64,000 bases of DNA from Cyanobacteria bacterium UBA5018. Its GTDB lineage: Bacteria; Cyanobacteriota; Cyanobacteriia; PCC-6307; Cyanobiaceae. The stretch is from positions 13,559-77,558 of the forward strand of contig DGYA01000001.1 in NCBI GenBank assembly GCA_002396505.1, in the 5' to 3' direction. Below the pieces are notes generated by a model. It worked only from the letters and a program-made list of their open reading frames with translations, was not told the origin of the DNA and searched no databases. The translations under genes were made by a program, and so were the position numbers. Positions 63,956-64,000 of this stretch are shown here, one piece after another. The stretch's first letter is position 1, and every line of letters starts with the position of its first letter.

Positions 63956-64000
63956 GCCGTAATCAACTATCTTTTTGATTTTTCGAGGTGCCCTCAAGTC

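Larger units (their letters stand above)
63391..63993. mobile_element. Decayed IS5-like insertion element
   Basis: The right end, read inwards on the minus strand, is GGGCACCTCGAAAAATC. The matching left end is GGGCACCTCGAAAGC at 63391, or GGACACCTCGAAAAATA at 63498 (both have the same orientation, so one is a nested extra end). The interior carries only the C-terminal part of a transposase on the minus strand. It is shorter than full IS5-type elements (about 0.8-1.2 kb), so it has an internal deletion. Confidence 0.75.

Overview
The window comes from a GC-rich unicellular cyanobacterium of the alpha lineage (Cyanobium / Synechococcus type). It carries genes for oxygenic photosynthesis (psbA, ndhD), phylloquinone synthesis (menD, menB) and glycogen synthesis (glgA). 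It also has a threonyl-tRNA synthetase without a TGS domain, and a circularly permuted two-piece tmRNA whose tag reads ANNIVRFSRQAAPVAA. The permuted tmRNA form and its tag are, from memory of the family, typical of the Cyanobium/marine Synechococcus clade. No rRNA, tRNA, CRISPR array or prophage was seen.

Layout. 1-12.8 kb: a partial epimerase, pgsA, a CBS protein, a secreted glycosidase-like protein, a GST, a remarkable AAA(NtrC-like)/polyferredoxin membrane fusion, a cyclotransferase, an orphan histidine kinase translationally coupled to a small secreted protein, two alpha/beta hydrolases and rlmH. 13-25.5 kb: mostly minus-strand housekeeping genes (M3 peptidase, ndhD, thrB, glk, thrS, a lysozyme-like protein, trpS and two companions), with a DUF2605/TM2 pair on the plus strand. 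26-31.6 kb: accessory membrane proteins (DUF697), a large pentapeptide-repeat protein with a hexanucleotide-encoded Ala-rich membrane segment, an M48 peptidase and a YccF protein. 32-40.6 kb: psbA with promoter and terminator, then a decayed copy of a DUF4336 gene, a pyruvate-kinase-like gene, a P-type Mg2+ ATPase and an intact DUF4336 gene. The two DUF4336 copies bracket the kinase/ATPase pair. 40.6-50.3 kb: DUF760, lepB, menD, menB, an L,D-transpeptidase, glgA, a membrane protein and murF. 50.3-56.6 kb: a double cupin, a SnoaL-like protein, a zinc-finger miniprotein, a DevBCA-type ABC exporter and the permuted ssrA. 56.7-64 kb: an RNA methyltransferase, a P450, a SulP transporter, a GDT1/Mnx-type exporter, a secreted protein and a decayed IS5-like element. 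A 111-bp MITE-like relative of that element lies at 59.6 kb.

Functional themes. The photosynthetic and quinone genes (psbA, ndhD, menD, menB) and envelope genes (murF, lepB, ldt, lysozyme-like, DevBCA, pgsA) dominate. A second theme is structural. Short tandem repeats with periods of 6, 12, 15, 18 or 30 bases recur both between genes and, in frame, inside linkers of otherwise conserved proteins. Several long palindromes sit in intergenic DNA. I see no complete new defence or biosynthetic island. The least explained items are the AAA/polyferredoxin fusion, the pentapeptide-repeat membrane protein, the kinase-secreted protein couple and the duplicated DUF4336 arrangement.
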